Source of the DNA: an uncultured Bacteroidaceae bacterium | GTDB taxonomy: Bacteria > Bacteroidota > Bacteroidia > Bacteroidales > Bacteroidaceae | Length of the DNA: 7,206 nt | Direction: 5' to 3' | Assembly: GCA_934364765.1 (NCBI GenBank) | Contig: CAKRMO010000054.1 | Coordinates: forward strand, 1 to 7,206 | Shown here: positions 6,896-7,206 of the stretch, piece by piece | How positions within the stretch are numbered: position 1 is the stretch's first letter | How the letters are laid out: each line of letters opens with the position of its first letter | The notes under the pieces: model-generated | What the model saw: the letters and a program-made list of their open reading frames with translations, nothing else | The model's database searches: none | Told to the model about the DNA's origin: nothing | Made by a program: the position numbers and the translations under genes

Positions 6896-7206
6896 GGCTT
6901 TTTCACAAGGGCGGCAACCTTTTCGTCAAGCTCCCTGCAAAGCCCGAGTTTGCCGTTGACAAGGCACACCACATCAACGCGGCTGCTGAAAACCATCCTG
7001 TCTTCGGGCAGGCGGAATATGTCCTGGTAAAAAACATAGCGCAGCCCCTCGCGCTCCATCGCGAGACGGCTTATAAACTCGTCGTCGCTGCGCAGCGGGG
7101 ACTTGAAGCGCATGTTGTTCTGCGCCACCACGGCGTCAATCCCCGCGTTGTGCATTTCGGCGAAGCTCATCCCTATCGAATGCAGGAACACATGGCGCGT
7201 GTGCTC
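6892..7206 (-). CDS. 4HBT-family acyl-CoA thioesterase, N-terminus outside the window
   Basis: The reading frame is open to the window edge. 104 codons are visible, beginning EHTRHVFLHSIG, which matches the helix after the catalytic loop of hot-dog-fold (YbgC/FcbC-like) thioesterases. About 25-30 N-terminal residues, including the catalytic Asp loop (usually D-x-x-x-HVNN), are missing, so activity cannot be judged here. Visible hallmarks are the central helix SIGMSFAEMHNAGID, the strand NMRFKSPLRSDDEF that follows it, and the pairing strands around YVFYQDIFRL and RVDVVCLVNGKLG. A GTG at 7189-7191 is an internal codon, not the start. Known role: hydrolysis of acyl-CoA in the cytoplasm; the acyl substrate cannot be read from the sequence. 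It lies immediately upstream of dprA and overlaps it by four bases. Confidence 0.88.
   Translation of the reverse strand, partial: EHTRHVFLHSIGMSFAEMHNAGIDAVVAQNNMRFKSPLRSDDEFISRLAMEREGLRYVFYQDIFRLPEDRMVFSSRVDVVCLVNGKLGLCRELDEKVAALVKKP

Noticed and set aside
6892..7191. Thioesterase starting at the GTG at 7191
   Set aside because: This would remove the catalytic N-terminal loop. The frame continues to the window edge with family-like residues (EHTRH), so the GTG is an internal Val.

Overview
The window looks like chromosomal DNA from a Bacteroidota bacterium, most likely a gut-type Bacteroidales (Prevotella/Muribaculaceae-like). The evidence is the gene content, the A-rich leaders with no clear Shine-Dalgarno sequence before the forward genes, and the thioesterase-dprA pair. 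This placement is inference from pattern recognition, not from a search. There are no tRNA, rRNA, IS or CRISPR features.

Layout. Positions 1-1473 (+) hold the 3' three quarters of an ABC-F ATPase gene whose start lies outside the window. After 28 bases, 1502-3532 (+) encodes an exported M13 (neprilysin/PepO-type) zinc metallopeptidase, closed by a strong hairpin terminator at about 3565-3608. A 379-base AT-rich intergenic region follows. It carries four degenerate repeat units spaced exactly 21 bp apart (3704, 3725, 3746, 3767). Positions 3912-5738 (+) encode a 608-residue fusion of a LicC/PntC-like sugar-phosphate nucleotidyltransferase and a fold-type I aminotransferase-like domain. This gene converges on the opposite-strand pair formed by a 4HBT acyl-CoA thioesterase (6892 to the window edge, N-terminus missing) and dprA (5774-6895), which are coupled by a 4-base ATGA overlap.

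The most interesting object is the fusion protein. Its nucleotidyltransferase half keeps every motif I would look for. Its aminotransferase half has lost the PLP Schiff-base lysine and several other cofactor contacts, yet the reading frame is intact to the end. It looks like a pseudo-aminotransferase domain attached to a probably active cytidylyltransferase. The second item is the helically phased 21-bp repeat array between the upstream terminator and this gene, which could be an operator array or a small minisatellite.

The genes do not form one pathway. The ABC-F protein acts at the ribosome, the peptidase in the periplasm, the fusion protein probably in activating a phospho-headgroup for envelope or lipid decoration, DprA in loading RecA on single-stranded DNA, and the thioesterase on acyl-CoA.
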